The translations under genes were made by a program, and so were the position numbers. Positions 1 through 9,542 of a stretch of DNA of 64,000 bases are shown here, piece by piece. Numbering within the stretch: the stretch's first letter is position 1; each line of letters begins with the position of its first letter. The stretch is from Egibacteraceae bacterium (GTDB taxonomy: Bacteria; Actinomycetota; Nitriliruptoria; Euzebyales; Egibacteraceae). The stretch spans positions 1 to 64,000 of the forward strand of contig JAUJNX010000006.1 in the NCBI GenBank assembly GCA_030447925.1, written 5' to 3'. A model generated the notes under the pieces. That model was not told the DNA's origin, did no database searches, and was given only the letters and a program-made list of their open reading frames with translations.

Positions 1-124
1 CACGTGGTTCGACGAGGATGACGGCGCGTGTCTGCAACGACGAGGCGAGCATCCAAATCGCGAGCAGCGAGAAGGCCCATGCGCCTGCCAGCTTGGCGTT
101 TTTTGCCGGGGGGATGGGCCTCAT
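1..124 (-). CDS. N-terminal fragment of a putative small membrane protein (cut by window edge)
   Basis: An ATG at 124 opens a frame that runs off the window start, giving 41 residues beginning MRPIPPAKNAKLAGAWAF. A basic N-terminus is followed by one hydrophobic stretch (about residues 13-28), which looks like a signal anchor. It starts 24 bases after the stop of the helix-turn-helix gene at 149-307, so the two may be co-transcribed. Base composition is lower in GC than everything after 310, as for its neighbour. No family is recognised and the evidence is only an open frame with a hydrophobic segment. Confidence 0.3.
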   Translation of the reverse strand, partial: MRPIPPAKNAKLAGAWAFSLLAIWMLASSLQTRAVILVEPR

Positions 125-148
125 GCGCGCGGAGTCTAGCCGGGAAAC

Positions 149-307
149 TCAGCTATGCAAAAACTGATCGAGGGCAGCACGCGTGATTCGCCAGGTGGCG
201 CCGATCTTTTTGCCTTTGAGCTCACCGGATTCGAGCGTCTGGGTAACGTCCGCTTCGCTGACGCCGAGAATCTTCGCGGCATCCGTCGGTGAAAGCAGCT
301 CCGGCAA
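149..307 (-). CDS. Excisionase-type helix-turn-helix domain protein, probably with its own 5' end lost
   Basis: The frame encodes about 52 residues, PELLSPTDAAKILGVSEADV followed by TQTLESGELKGKKIGATWRI and ending LDQFLHS. This is the excisionase/MerR-like winged helix-turn-helix signature: a tPtDAAkiLGVS recognition helix, then the GELkgkKIGatWRI wing. Such small proteins act as recombination directionality factors or regulators on mobile elements. The only possible start is a TTG at 307 with no well-placed ribosome-binding site. Upstream of about 310 the sequence becomes treZ in another frame, so the true start has probably been lost at the junction. Composition is clearly lower in GC than the rest of the window. 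The domain call is firm; whether it is an intact gene is not. Confidence 0.55.
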   Translation of the reverse strand: MPELLSPTDAAKILGVSEADVTQTLESGELKGKKIGATWRITRAALDQFLHS

Positions 308-1769
308 AGTACTCCCGCCGTGCGGCGAGCAGGTCGCGCCACAGGGCCCGGCGCGCGCGCCCCTCGGGGGTGTCCGCGCGTGAGCGGTCCAGGGTGCTGG
401 CCGCGAGGGTCGCGGGGTCCTGCGGGTCGGGGACGCCGCCGGCGAAGGCGGCGAAGGCGGCGAACTCGCGCGCCCGGCCCTGGCGCACGGCCTCGGCCAG
501 CTCCGGCTCCGGGTGGGAGGTGAAGAACTGGAACGGCGCGGTCTCGCCGTACTCCTCGCCCATGAACAGCAGCGGGGCGTGCGGGGCGGCGCACAGCAGG
601 ACCACCGCGACGCGCACGAGGTCGGCGTCGACCAGGGTGGTGAGCCGGTCGCCGGCGGCGCGGTTGCCGATCTGGTCGTGGTTCTGGGTGCACCCGACCA
701 GGCGCCAGCCGGGCACGTCGTCGGGCAGCGGGGCGCCGATGCGCCGGCGCCGGGAGGGCGACCGGCGCCCGTCGTAGCTGAAGCCGTTGCGGTAGGCCCG
801 GGCGACGTCGGGCAGTCCGCGGTGGTCGGCGTAGTAGCCGTCGTGCTCGCCGGTGACCGCGACGTGGATGGCGTGGTGCAGGTCGTCGGCCCACTGCGCG
901 TCCATGCCCAGCCCGTGGCCGGCGACGGGGGCGACGGTCCGCGGGTCGTTGCGGTCGGACTCCGCGATCAGGGCCAGGGGGCGCCCGAGCGCGGCGCCCG
1001 CGGTCGCGACGGCATCGGCGAGCTCGGCCAGGACGTGGACCGGGGAGGTGTCGACCAGCCCGTGGACGGCGTCCAGGCGCAGGGCGTCGACGCGCAGGTC
1101 GGCCAGCCAGTGCAGGGCGCTGCCGACGAGAAAGGCGCGCACCGGGTCGCAGTCGGGGCCGTCGAGGTTGATCGCCGGGCCCCACGGCGTCGCGTACGCC
1201 TCGGTCTGGTACGGCCCGAACTCCCCGAGGTAGTTCCCGCTGGGGCCCAGGTGGTTGTAGACGGCGTCGACCACGACGGCCAGCCCCAGGCCGTGCGCCG
1301 CGTCGACGAAGCGTGCGAGGGCGGCGGGCCCGCCGTAGGGCTCGTGCACGGCGTACCAGCCGACGCCGTCGTAGCCCCAGCCGTGCGGGCCGTTGAACGC
1401 GTTCAGCGGCTGCAGCTCGACGTGGGTGACGCCGAGGTCGGCCAGCGGGCCGAGGTGCTGCGCGGCCGCGTCCAGCGTGCCCTCGGGGGTGAACGTGCCG
1501 ACGTGCAGCTCGTAGTAGACCGCGGCGCTGAGCGGCGCCGGCCGGAACGGGTTGCGGTCGCCGGCGCCGGGCAGCCCCGCCGGGTCGACGAGCCGGGAGG
1601 GTCCGTGGACGCCCTCCGGCTGGCGCCAGGAGGCCGGGTCGGGCCGGGGCGGCCCGCCGTCCAGCCGGTAGGCGTAGTCCTGCCCGTCGCGCCCGGGCAG
1701 GCGCGCGGCGTGCCACCCGGCGGCCAGGGCGGCCAGGGGCTGGGCGGTGCCGTCGACGACGACCTCCAC
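222..1769 (-). CDS. treZ: Malto-oligosyltrehalose trehalohydrolase, 3' truncated
   Basis: TreZ is a cytosolic GH13 enzyme that releases trehalose from maltooligosyl-trehalose made by TreY. The GH13 barrel is clear: LRLDAVHG carries the nucleophile Asp (about residue 230), LIAESDRND the acid/base Glu (about 270), and TQNHDQIGNR the third acid (about 365). Homology stops at LLAARREY near base 309. The last 28 residues are unrelated, read out of frame through a foreign helix-turn-helix gene, and the usual C-terminal beta domain is absent. The start given is the first standard codon (GTG). Recognisable coding (FRVWAPRAARV) continues upstream to about 1847, where AGGAGG stands six bases before an in-frame ATC, so the real N-terminus is probably longer. 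No treY lies in the window. Activity of the truncated product is doubtful. Confidence 0.85.
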   Translation of the reverse strand: MEVVVDGTAQPLAALAAGWHAARLPGRDGQDYAYRLDGGPPRPDPASWRQPEGVHGPSRLVDPAGLPGAGDRNPFRPAPLSAAVYYELHVGTFTPEGTLDAAAQHLGPLADLGVTHVELQPLNAFNGPHGWGYDGVGWYAVHEPYGGPAALARFVDAAHGLGLAVVVDAVYNHLGPSGNYLGEFGPYQTEAYATPWGPAINLDGPDCDPVRAFLVGSALHWLADLRVDALRLDAVHGLVDTSPVHVLAELADAVATAGAALGRPLALIAESDRNDPRTVAPVAGHGLGMDAQWADDLHHAIHVAVTGEHDGYYADHRGLPDVARAYRNGFSYDGRRSPSRRRRIGAPLPDDVPGWRLVGCTQNHDQIGNRAAGDRLTTLVDADLVRVAVVLLCAAPHAPLLFMGEEYGETAPFQFFTSHPEPELAEAVRQGRAREFAAFAAFAGGVPDPQDPATLAASTLDRSRADTPEGRARRALWRDLLAARREYFAGAAFTDGCREDSRRQRSGRYPDARIR

Positions 1770-1853
1770 GCGCGCGGCGCGGGGCGCCCAGACGCGGAAG
1801 GTCGTCGTGCCGTCGGCGTGGACGACGGGGCCGTGGGGACCGGCGATCGGGGG

Positions 1854-1859
1854 CCTCCT
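1854..1859 (-). promoter_or_regulatory. Strong ribosome-binding site before an ATC codon at the expected treZ start
   Basis: AGGAGG on the minus strand lies six bases upstream of an in-frame ATC codon (1847-1845). The reading after it, AGPHGPVVHADGTTTFRVWA, matches the expected TreZ N-terminus. No ATG, GTG or TTG exists in this frame until 1769. Either ATC is used, or an ATG has changed by one base, or the consensus has an error here. Confidence 0.4.
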
Positions 1860-1912
1860 GCGGGATCAGGGTGCGGACGGATCGCCACCCTTGTACCCGC
1901 CGGGTTCCGCCG

Positions 1913-2920
1913 TCACTGCAGCGGGAACGGCGGCTGCGCCCACGGGGGAGCGGGGTCCAGGCGGACCTCCGCCACCCACTTGACCCACTGGAACCCTCGG
2001 CGGCCGGGGGCGACCAGGCGCGCGGGCGCGCCGTGGCCGGGCGACAGGGTCCGGCCGCCGCAGCGGGTCGCCAGCCACAACCCGGCCAGGTCGGCGACCG
2101 GGAAGCGCCGGTCGTAGCCCGTCACCGAGCGCACGACCACGCTGCGGGCGCCGCCCGGGTCGCCGAGCAGGTGGTCCAGGCGGATCCCCGACCACTCCTG
2201 GCGTGACCACCACCCGCCGGTGCAATCCAGGACGGCGGTGACCCGGTCCCCGGCGTCCAGGTCGGCGAACGCCAGGTCGCGGTCGCCGCGCGCGTCGCGC
2301 ACCTGCAGTCGCCAGGTGCCCGCGTCGATGTCGGGGACGGTGTCGAACCACCACTGCGTGACCGGCACCGCCTCGGGGCGGCCCGACCCGCGCTCGTGGG
2401 ACCCGGTGAAGCGACGGTCCGCGCCGCGGGTGCCGAGCAGCCGCCACGCCCCCTCGCCGCCCAGCCACAGGCCCCCCGCGGCGGCCGCCAGCCCGGCGTG
2501 GCGCAGCAGGGCGCGGCGGGACAGGTCCGCCGCCCGCGGCCGTGACGGGCGCGCCCAGGCGTGGGCGGCGAACAGGGGGAGCAGCAGGATGGCCGCTCCG
2601 ACGTGGACCTGGAGGGTCGTCAGCCACGGCCCGAGGGCGACCAGGCCCGCCGCGTGGGCGACCCCCGTGACCACGACGGTGACGGCCAGGACCGCGAGGG
2701 TGACCGCCGACGCCCGGTCGGAGCGCCGCCGTCGCAGGCCCCGGCGGACGGTGCGCTGCTTCCACGGCGCCAGGGCGACGACGCCGAGACCGGCCGCCCC
2801 GTGCAGCACGACCACCGCGGCGCCCAGCGTGGGCGTGCCGAACAGGTAGGCCAGCCCGCCGGTCACCAGGGCCAGCGGCACCAGGACCAGCAGCGCGACG
2901 TTCGTCCGGCGGGCGTTCAC
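1913..2920 (-). CDS. Polytopic membrane molybdopterin oxidoreductase (sulfite-oxidase fold)
   Basis: About 335 residues from the GTG at 2920. The N-terminal half has four hydrophobic helices with histidines placed as in b-type cytochromes (VVLHGAAG and LQVHVGAA). A fifth helix follows, preceded by a twin-arginine-like SRRALLRHAG. The C-terminal half is a sulfite-oxidase/YedY-like Moco domain. It includes LDCTGGWWSRQEWSG, whose Cys is the likely molybdenum ligand, and VTGYDRRFPVADL. Known family members place the Moco domain outside the membrane, usually through Tat. Haem in the membrane part is an inference from the histidines. The substrate is unknown. It sits alone between treZ and a divergent phosphodiesterase, with no partner subunit nearby. 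Confidence 0.75.
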   Translation of the reverse strand: MNARRTNVALLVLVPLALVTGGLAYLFGTPTLGAAVVVLHGAAGLGVVALAPWKQRTVRRGLRRRRSDRASAVTLAVLAVTVVVTGVAHAAGLVALGPWLTTLQVHVGAAILLLPLFAAHAWARPSRPRAADLSRRALLRHAGLAAAAGGLWLGGEGAWRLLGTRGADRRFTGSHERGSGRPEAVPVTQWWFDTVPDIDAGTWRLQVRDARGDRDLAFADLDAGDRVTAVLDCTGGWWSRQEWSGIRLDHLLGDPGGARSVVVRSVTGYDRRFPVADLAGLWLATRCGGRTLSPGHGAPARLVAPGRRGFQWVKWVAEVRLDPAPPWAQPPFPLQ

Positions 2921-3034
2921 CCCACCAGGGTCGCACGCCCCGCCGCGGTGCACGCGCCGGTCACCGGTCGTTCATCCCCTTCCTCCACCCTCGGGCGGTC
3001 AGCACCGGAACGTCACGAGGGGACGGACACGAAC

Positions 3035-4141
3035 ATGCGACGTTGGATCAGCCTGGCGGTCGCGGCGGGCACGCTGCTGGCCACGCTGGGCGGGGCCGCG
3101 GCCGAGCTGCGCGGCGGCCCCCGCCCCGACTTCGACCTGCAGGCGCACCGCGGGGGCATCGGGCTGCGGCCCGAGAGCAGCATCGCATCCTTCTCCTACG
3201 CCCTGGAGCTGGGGGTGTCCACGCTGGAGCTCGACGTCCAGATCACCGAGGACGGCCAGGCGGTCGTCACCCACGACCGGCGGACCAACCCCGTGGTCTG
3301 CCAGGACACCGAGCCCGCCACGCCCGGCGACCCGGAGTGGCCGTACGTCGGCCGCTACGTCAAGGACCTCACCGTCGCCCAGCTCAAGACGCTGGACTGC
3401 GGGACCCGCCGGCCGGCCGACCCGACCACCGACCGCTACATCGACACCCAGATCCCGGTCCCCGGGTCGCGGATGCTCCTGCTCACCGAGGTGTTCGACC
3501 TCGTGCGCGAGTACCGCGCCGACGGGCCGTGCGGGGTGACCCTGAACATCGAGACCAAGGTCGAGGCGGGGGCCCCCGAGGAGACGGCGCCGCGCGAGGA
3601 CTTCGTGCAGGTGGTCGCCCGCGAGGTGCGCGCGGCCGGCCTGCTCGACAACGTGACCATCCAGAGCTTCGACTGGGGCGCGCTGATGCGCATGCGCGAG
3701 GTGGAGCCGCGCCTGCCGATCGTGGCGCTCACCAACGGCCAGCAGTTCCTCCAGGCCGGCCAGCCCGGCGCGTCGCCATGGCTCGGCGGCATCGACATCG
3801 ACGACTTCGGCGGCAGCTTCGTCGCCGCCGCGGACTCCTTCGGCGCCGACGCGATCTCCCCGGTGCACGGCGACCCGCAGGCCGGGTCGGTGCTGGACCC
3901 CGGCTACGTGCCCTTCACGACCCAGGAGATGGTCGACGACGCCCACGCCCGCGGGATGGCGGTCATCCCATGGACGGTCAACGACATCGCCACCATGGAC
4001 CGGCTGATCGGCCTGGGCGTCGACGGGATCATCACCGACTACCCCGACCGCCTGCGCGACCTGCTCGACGAGCGCGGGTTCGACCTGCCGCGCACCTACG
4101 GCGGGTGGCGCGGCAGCGACGGGCCCTTCTGCCGGAGCTAG
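3035..4141 (+). CDS. Secreted glycerophosphodiester phosphodiesterase
   Basis: A 368-residue GDPD-family enzyme that would hydrolyse glycerophosphodiesters to glycerol-3-phosphate plus alcohol. The ATG at 3035 follows a GAGGGGA ribosome-binding site and begins an N-terminal signal sequence ([20 protein letters not shown], cleavage probably near AAA-ELR). The catalytic HRG is at 38-40, the metal ligands are in TLELDVQ (Glu65, Asp67), and the second His is in VVTHDRR (about 80). The [15 protein letters not shown] motif near the C-terminus is typical. It acts outside the membrane. The gene converges on glgB and the two share the four bases CTAG at their stops. Confidence 0.88.
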   Translation: MRRWISLAVAAGTLLATLGGAAAELRGGPRPDFDLQAHRGGIGLRPESSIASFSYALELGVSTLELDVQITEDGQAVVTHDRRTNPVVCQDTEPATPGDPEWPYVGRYVKDLTVAQLKTLDCGTRRPADPTTDRYIDTQIPVPGSRMLLLTEVFDLVREYRADGPCGVTLNIETKVEAGAPEETAPREDFVQVVAREVRAAGLLDNVTIQSFDWGALMRMREVEPRLPIVALTNGQQFLQAGQPGASPWLGGIDIDDFGGSFVAAADSFGADAISPVHGDPQAGSVLDPGYVPFTTQEMVDDAHARGMAVIPWTVNDIATMDRLIGLGVDGIITDYPDRLRDLLDERGFDLPRTYGGWRGSDGPFCRS

Positions 4142-7100
4142 GTCGAGCTCAGCCAGATGACGCCGAGGGGCGGGACGGTCACGAGCGCGGAACTGGGTTG
4201 GCCCTGCCAGCCGAGGTCCTCGGCCGTCACCGCCCCCCGGTTGCCCACGTCGCCGCCCCCGTAGAAGCCGGAGTCGGTGTTCAGCGCCTCGCGCCACACC
4301 CCCGACGACGGCAGCCCGACCCGCAGGGTCCGGATCACCGGGGAGAGGTTCGCCACGCACGCGACCGTCCCGGACCCGTCGCGGGCGTGGCGCAGGAACG
4401 CGATGACGTTGTCCTCCGCGTTGTTCGCGTCGATCCAGGTGAAGCCGGACGGGTCGGTGTCGGCCTCCCACAGCGCCGGCAGCGCGCGGTAGGCGTCGTT
4501 GAGGTCCCCGACCATGCGCTGCAGGCCCGCGTGGTCGGCCTCGGCGAGCAGGTGCCAGTCCAGGGACCGCTCCTCGCTCCACTCCCGCCACTGCCCGAAC
4601 TCGCCACCCATGAACAGCAGCTGCTTGCCGGGGTGGGCCCACATGTAGGCGTAGAGGGCGCGGAGGTTGGCGAACTTCTGCCACCGGTCGCCGGGCATCT
4701 TGTCCAGCAGGGCGCGCTTGCCGTGGACGACCTCGTCGTGGGACAGCGGCAGCACGAAGTTCTCGCTGAACGCGTACATCAGCGAGAACGTCAGCTGGTG
4801 GTGGTGGAAGCGCCGGTAGACGGGGTCCTGCTGGAAGTAGCCCAGCGTGTCGTGCATCCAGCCCATGTTCCACTTGAAGCCGAAGCCCAGGCCGCCGAGG
4901 TGGGCGGGCCGGCTGACGCCCGGCCAGGCCGTGGACTCCTCGGCGATGACCATCGCGTGGGGGTTGCGCCGGTAGACGCGGGTGTTCAGCTCGCGCAGGA
5001 AGTCGACCGCCTCGAGGTTCTCGCGCCCGCCGTAGCGGTTGGGCACCCACTCGCCCGCCTCGCGGGAGTAGTCCAGGTAGAGCATCGAGGCGACCGCGTC
5101 GACCCGCAGCCCGTCGACATGCAGCTCCTCCAGCCAGTACAGGGCGTTGGCCAGCAGGAAGTTGCGGACCTCGTTGCGCCCGAAGTTGAACACCAGCGTG
5201 CCCCAGTCGGGGTGCTCGCCCTGGCGGGGGTCGGCGTGCTCGTACAGCGCGGTGCCGTCGAAGCGGGCCAGCGCCCAGTCGTCCTTGGGGAAGTGCGCCG
5301 GGACCCAGTCGACGATGACGCCGATGCCCGCCTGGTGGAGCCGGTCGACGAGGTGGCGGAAGTCGTCGGGGTCGCCGAACCGCGACGTCGGGGCGTAGTA
5401 GCCGGTGACCTGGTAGCCCCACGACCCGCCGAAGGGGTGCTCGGCGACGGGCAGGAACTCGACGTGGGTGAAGCCCAGCCGCGTGACGTGGTCGACGAGC
5501 TGCTCGGCGAGCTCGGGGTAGGACAGCGGCGTGCCGTCGTCGTGGCGTCGCCAGGACGCCAGGTGAACCTCGTACACCGACATCGGCGCGGCCACCGGCG
5601 CCGACGCCGTCCCACGGCCCGCCATCCAGTCGGCGTCGCCCCAGCGGTAGGTCGAGTCGTGCACGCGGCTGGCCGTCCCCGGGGGCACGTCGGTCCAGAA
5701 CGCGAACGGGTCCGCGCGCGTCTGCACGGCGCCCTGCGCGGTCACGATCTCGTACTTGTAGTACGCGCCGGCCTCGGCGCCGGGGAGGAACAGCTCCCAG
5801 ACGCCCGAGCTGCCCATCATCCGCATCGGGTGCAGGCGGCCGTCCCAGCTGTTGAAGTCACCGACCACCCGGACCGACCGCGCGTTGGGCGCCCAGACCG
5901 CGAACGCGATGCCCGCGACCTCCTGGGTGGTGGTGACGTGGGCGCCCAGCCGGCGCCACAGCTCCTCGTGGCGGCCCTCGCCGAACAGGTGCAGGTCGAC
6001 GTCGCCCAGCGTCGGCCAGAACGCGTACGGGTCGGCGAACTCGTACGCCTGGTCGCCGTAGGCGACGCGCAGGCGGTAGTCCGCCGGGCCGGGCTGCACG
6101 TCCAGGCGGGCCTCGAACAGCCCCGCGGGGTGCGTCCGCTCCGCCTCGACGGGGTCGCCGTCGGCGGGCACGACCGACACCGCGGTCGCGTCGGGCCGGA
6201 AGACCCGCACGACCGCGCCCCCGCCGGGCAGCCCGTGGACGCCCAGCAGCCCGTGGGGGTTCTGGTGGCGCCCCTCCAGCAGGCTCGCGACCTCCTCCGG
6301 GGCCGCCTTCCACTGCGGCGACCACGCGGGCGCGGCCGGGGTCCGGCGCAGCGGGGACACGGGGGAGGGGCGGGACGGGGTGGACATGGCATCTCCAGGG
6401 GGATCGTCGAGCAGCCGTGCGATGCCGCCTGCGGGGATCCCTACCCAGTCGGGGCGGTTGGCGAGCTCGTAGCCCAGCTCGTACACAGCCTTGTCGAGCT
6501 CGAAGGCGTCCAGGAGCGCGGCGGTGCTGGCGTCGTCGCCGGGGAGGAGGCCCGCCGCCCGGGCGGCCGGCAGGTAGCCGTCGAGCAGGGCGGCGCGCAG
6601 CCCGTCGCGCCAGCCGCCGAGGGTGGGGTGGTCCCCCGCGGCGCCCACCACGTAGTCGAAGGAGCGCAGCATGCCGGCCACGTCGCGCAGCGGGGAGGCG
6701 GGGGCGCGCCGCTCCGCCAGCGGCTTCGCGGGCTCGCCCTCCCAGTCCAGGAACTTCCACGACGAGGTCGCGGGGTCCAGCAGCACCTGCTGGAGGTGCA
6801 GGTCGCCGTGGACGCGCAGCAGCACGCCGGGGTCGCCGACATCGGCGACCGCGTCCAGGGCCCGGCCCAGCCGGTCCTCCGCCGCGAGCACCGCGCCCGT
6901 GCGGGCCGGGTCGGCCCGCCGGGCCTCCTCCAGCGCGCGCTGGAGCTGGCGCCGCGTCGCCTCCGCCCACCCGCGGGAGTCCGTGGCGGTCGCGCGCCGC
7001 GCCCCCAGGCGGTCGGCGAGGGTCGCGTGGACCTCGGCCAGGGCCGTCCCGAGGTCGCGCACCCGCTCCTGCAGCCAGGCGGCGGAGCCGTCGGCCGACG

Positions 7101-7854
7101 GGTCGGCCTCGTCGATGTCGCCGGCGGCCGCACCGGCGGCGGCGTCGGCCAGCCGCGCGGCGACCGCGGCGGCCACCTGCCAGCCCTCCCGCCCGCCCGC
7201 CACGAAGTCCGCGAGCGTGGCCAGGACGGTCTCGCTGCCCTCGTCGTCGACCGCCGACAGGACGCCGCGCAGCGCCGGGACGTGGGGGGAGCCGGCCTCG
7301 GTGAGGGCGCGGGTCAGCTCGGCCTCGGGGCTCTCGCCCGGCTCCAGCCGGCGCAGGACCTTCAGCATCAGCCGGTCGCCGAGCACGACCGAGGTGTTGG
7401 ACTGCTCCACGCCCAGCCGGCGCACCGCGCCGAGCTCGCCCGGGTCCTCCACCCGCGTGCCCGTGACGACGAGCCCGCCCGCGGTGAGGGTCGCGCCCTC
7501 GTCGGTGGCGAGCTGGGCCAGGCGGCGGCAGGTCACGTCCTCGGCCGTGGCCTCCTCGAACACGAAGCGCCCCGCCCGGGCGACGACCTCGCGCTCGCCG
7601 GGCGCGGTCATCGCGACCAGGGGGACCTGGTAGCGCTCCGGGGCGCCCTCGGCGTAGTCGACCTCGACGACGACGAGCACCAGCCCGTCGCCCAGGCCCG
7701 CGAAGTCGACGACGCGCAGCCCGACCCGCGTCCGCGCCTTGCCCGCGAACCAGCGCTGGCGCGGGACCCAGGCGGCCAGGTCCGACGCCAGGGCGGACGT
7801 GTCCGGCAGCCCGCGTGGCGGCCCGGGGGCCGGCGGGACGGGGAGCGCGCTCAC
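4138..7854 (-). CDS. glgB: Maltokinase fused in frame to 1,4-alpha-glucan branching enzyme
   Basis: One frame of about 1238 residues. Residues 1-485 are a maltokinase (Pep2/Mak: maltose + ATP to maltose-1-phosphate). Key motifs are [11 protein letters not shown], the catalytic [11 protein letters not shown] (about 345) and FLDWEGEP (about 370). Residues 490-1238 form a full-length GH13 branching enzyme: CBM48 modules, [15 protein letters not shown], nucleophile Asp in [10 protein letters not shown] (about 918), acid Glu in IAEEST (about 970), and [12 protein letters not shown] (about 1041). The GTG at 7854 is preferred because homology starts just after it and it lies 31 bases past the treS stop; an earlier GTG (7905) is in frame. 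Inside the fused frame, GGAG stands five bases before an ATG at 6387, so GlgB may also be made alone. Both activities belong to the GlgE pathway. Confidence 0.9.
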   Translation of the reverse strand: MSALPVPPAPGPPRGLPDTSALASDLAAWVPRQRWFAGKARTRVGLRVVDFAGLGDGLVLVVVEVDYAEGAPERYQVPLVAMTAPGEREVVARAGRFVFEEATAEDVTCRRLAQLATDEGATLTAGGLVVTGTRVEDPGELGAVRRLGVEQSNTSVVLGDRLMLKVLRRLEPGESPEAELTRALTEAGSPHVPALRGVLSAVDDEGSETVLATLADFVAGGREGWQVAAAVAARLADAAAGAAAGDIDEADPSADGSAAWLQERVRDLGTALAEVHATLADRLGARRATATDSRGWAEATRRQLQRALEEARRADPARTGAVLAAEDRLGRALDAVADVGDPGVLLRVHGDLHLQQVLLDPATSSWKFLDWEGEPAKPLAERRAPASPLRDVAGMLRSFDYVVGAAGDHPTLGGWRDGLRAALLDGYLPAARAAGLLPGDDASTAALLDAFELDKAVYELGYELANRPDWVGIPAGGIARLLDDPPGDAMSTPSRPSPVSPLRRTPAAPAWSPQWKAAPEEVASLLEGRHQNPHGLLGVHGLPGGGAVVRVFRPDATAVSVVPADGDPVEAERTHPAGLFEARLDVQPGPADYRLRVAYGDQAYEFADPYAFWPTLGDVDLHLFGEGRHEELWRRLGAHVTTTQEVAGIAFAVWAPNARSVRVVGDFNSWDGRLHPMRMMGSSGVWELFLPGAEAGAYYKYEIVTAQGAVQTRADPFAFWTDVPPGTASRVHDSTYRWGDADWMAGRGTASAPVAAPMSVYEVHLASWRRHDDGTPLSYPELAEQLVDHVTRLGFTHVEFLPVAEHPFGGSWGYQVTGYYAPTSRFGDPDDFRHLVDRLHQAGIGVIVDWVPAHFPKDDWALARFDGTALYEHADPRQGEHPDWGTLVFNFGRNEVRNFLLANALYWLEELHVDGLRVDAVASMLYLDYSREAGEWVPNRYGGRENLEAVDFLRELNTRVYRRNPHAMVIAEESTAWPGVSRPAHLGGLGFGFKWNMGWMHDTLGYFQQDPVYRRFHHHQLTFSLMYAFSENFVLPLSHDEVVHGKRALLDKMPGDRWQKFANLRALYAYMWAHPGKQLLFMGGEFGQWREWSEERSLDWHLLAEADHAGLQRMVGDLNDAYRALPALWEADTDPSGFTWIDANNAEDNVIAFLRHARDGSGTVACVANLSPVIRTLRVGLPSSGVWREALNTDSGFYGGGDVGNRGAVTAEDLGWQGQPSSALVTVPPLGVIWLSST
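6387..6396 (-). promoter_or_regulatory. Internal ribosome-binding site and ATG for separate GlgB translation
   Basis: GGAG (6396-6393) is followed after five bases by ATG (6387-6385), which opens [10 protein letters not shown], the usual N-terminal position of a branching enzyme. No stop separates it from the upstream maltokinase. This looks like a former two-gene arrangement in which the kinase stop was lost, so fused and free GlgB could both be produced. Confidence 0.5.
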
Positions 7855-7885
7855 GGGCGCACCAGCTCGGACAGCGCGACACGAC

Positions 7886-9529
<1,644 letters not shown>

Positions 9530-9542
9530 GGGCGGTGCCTCC

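Noticed and set aside
7846..7884. Twelve-codon frame [12 protein letters not shown] overlapping the treS stop
   Set aside because: Too short to support as a gene; could at most be a coupling peptide for the maltokinase start.
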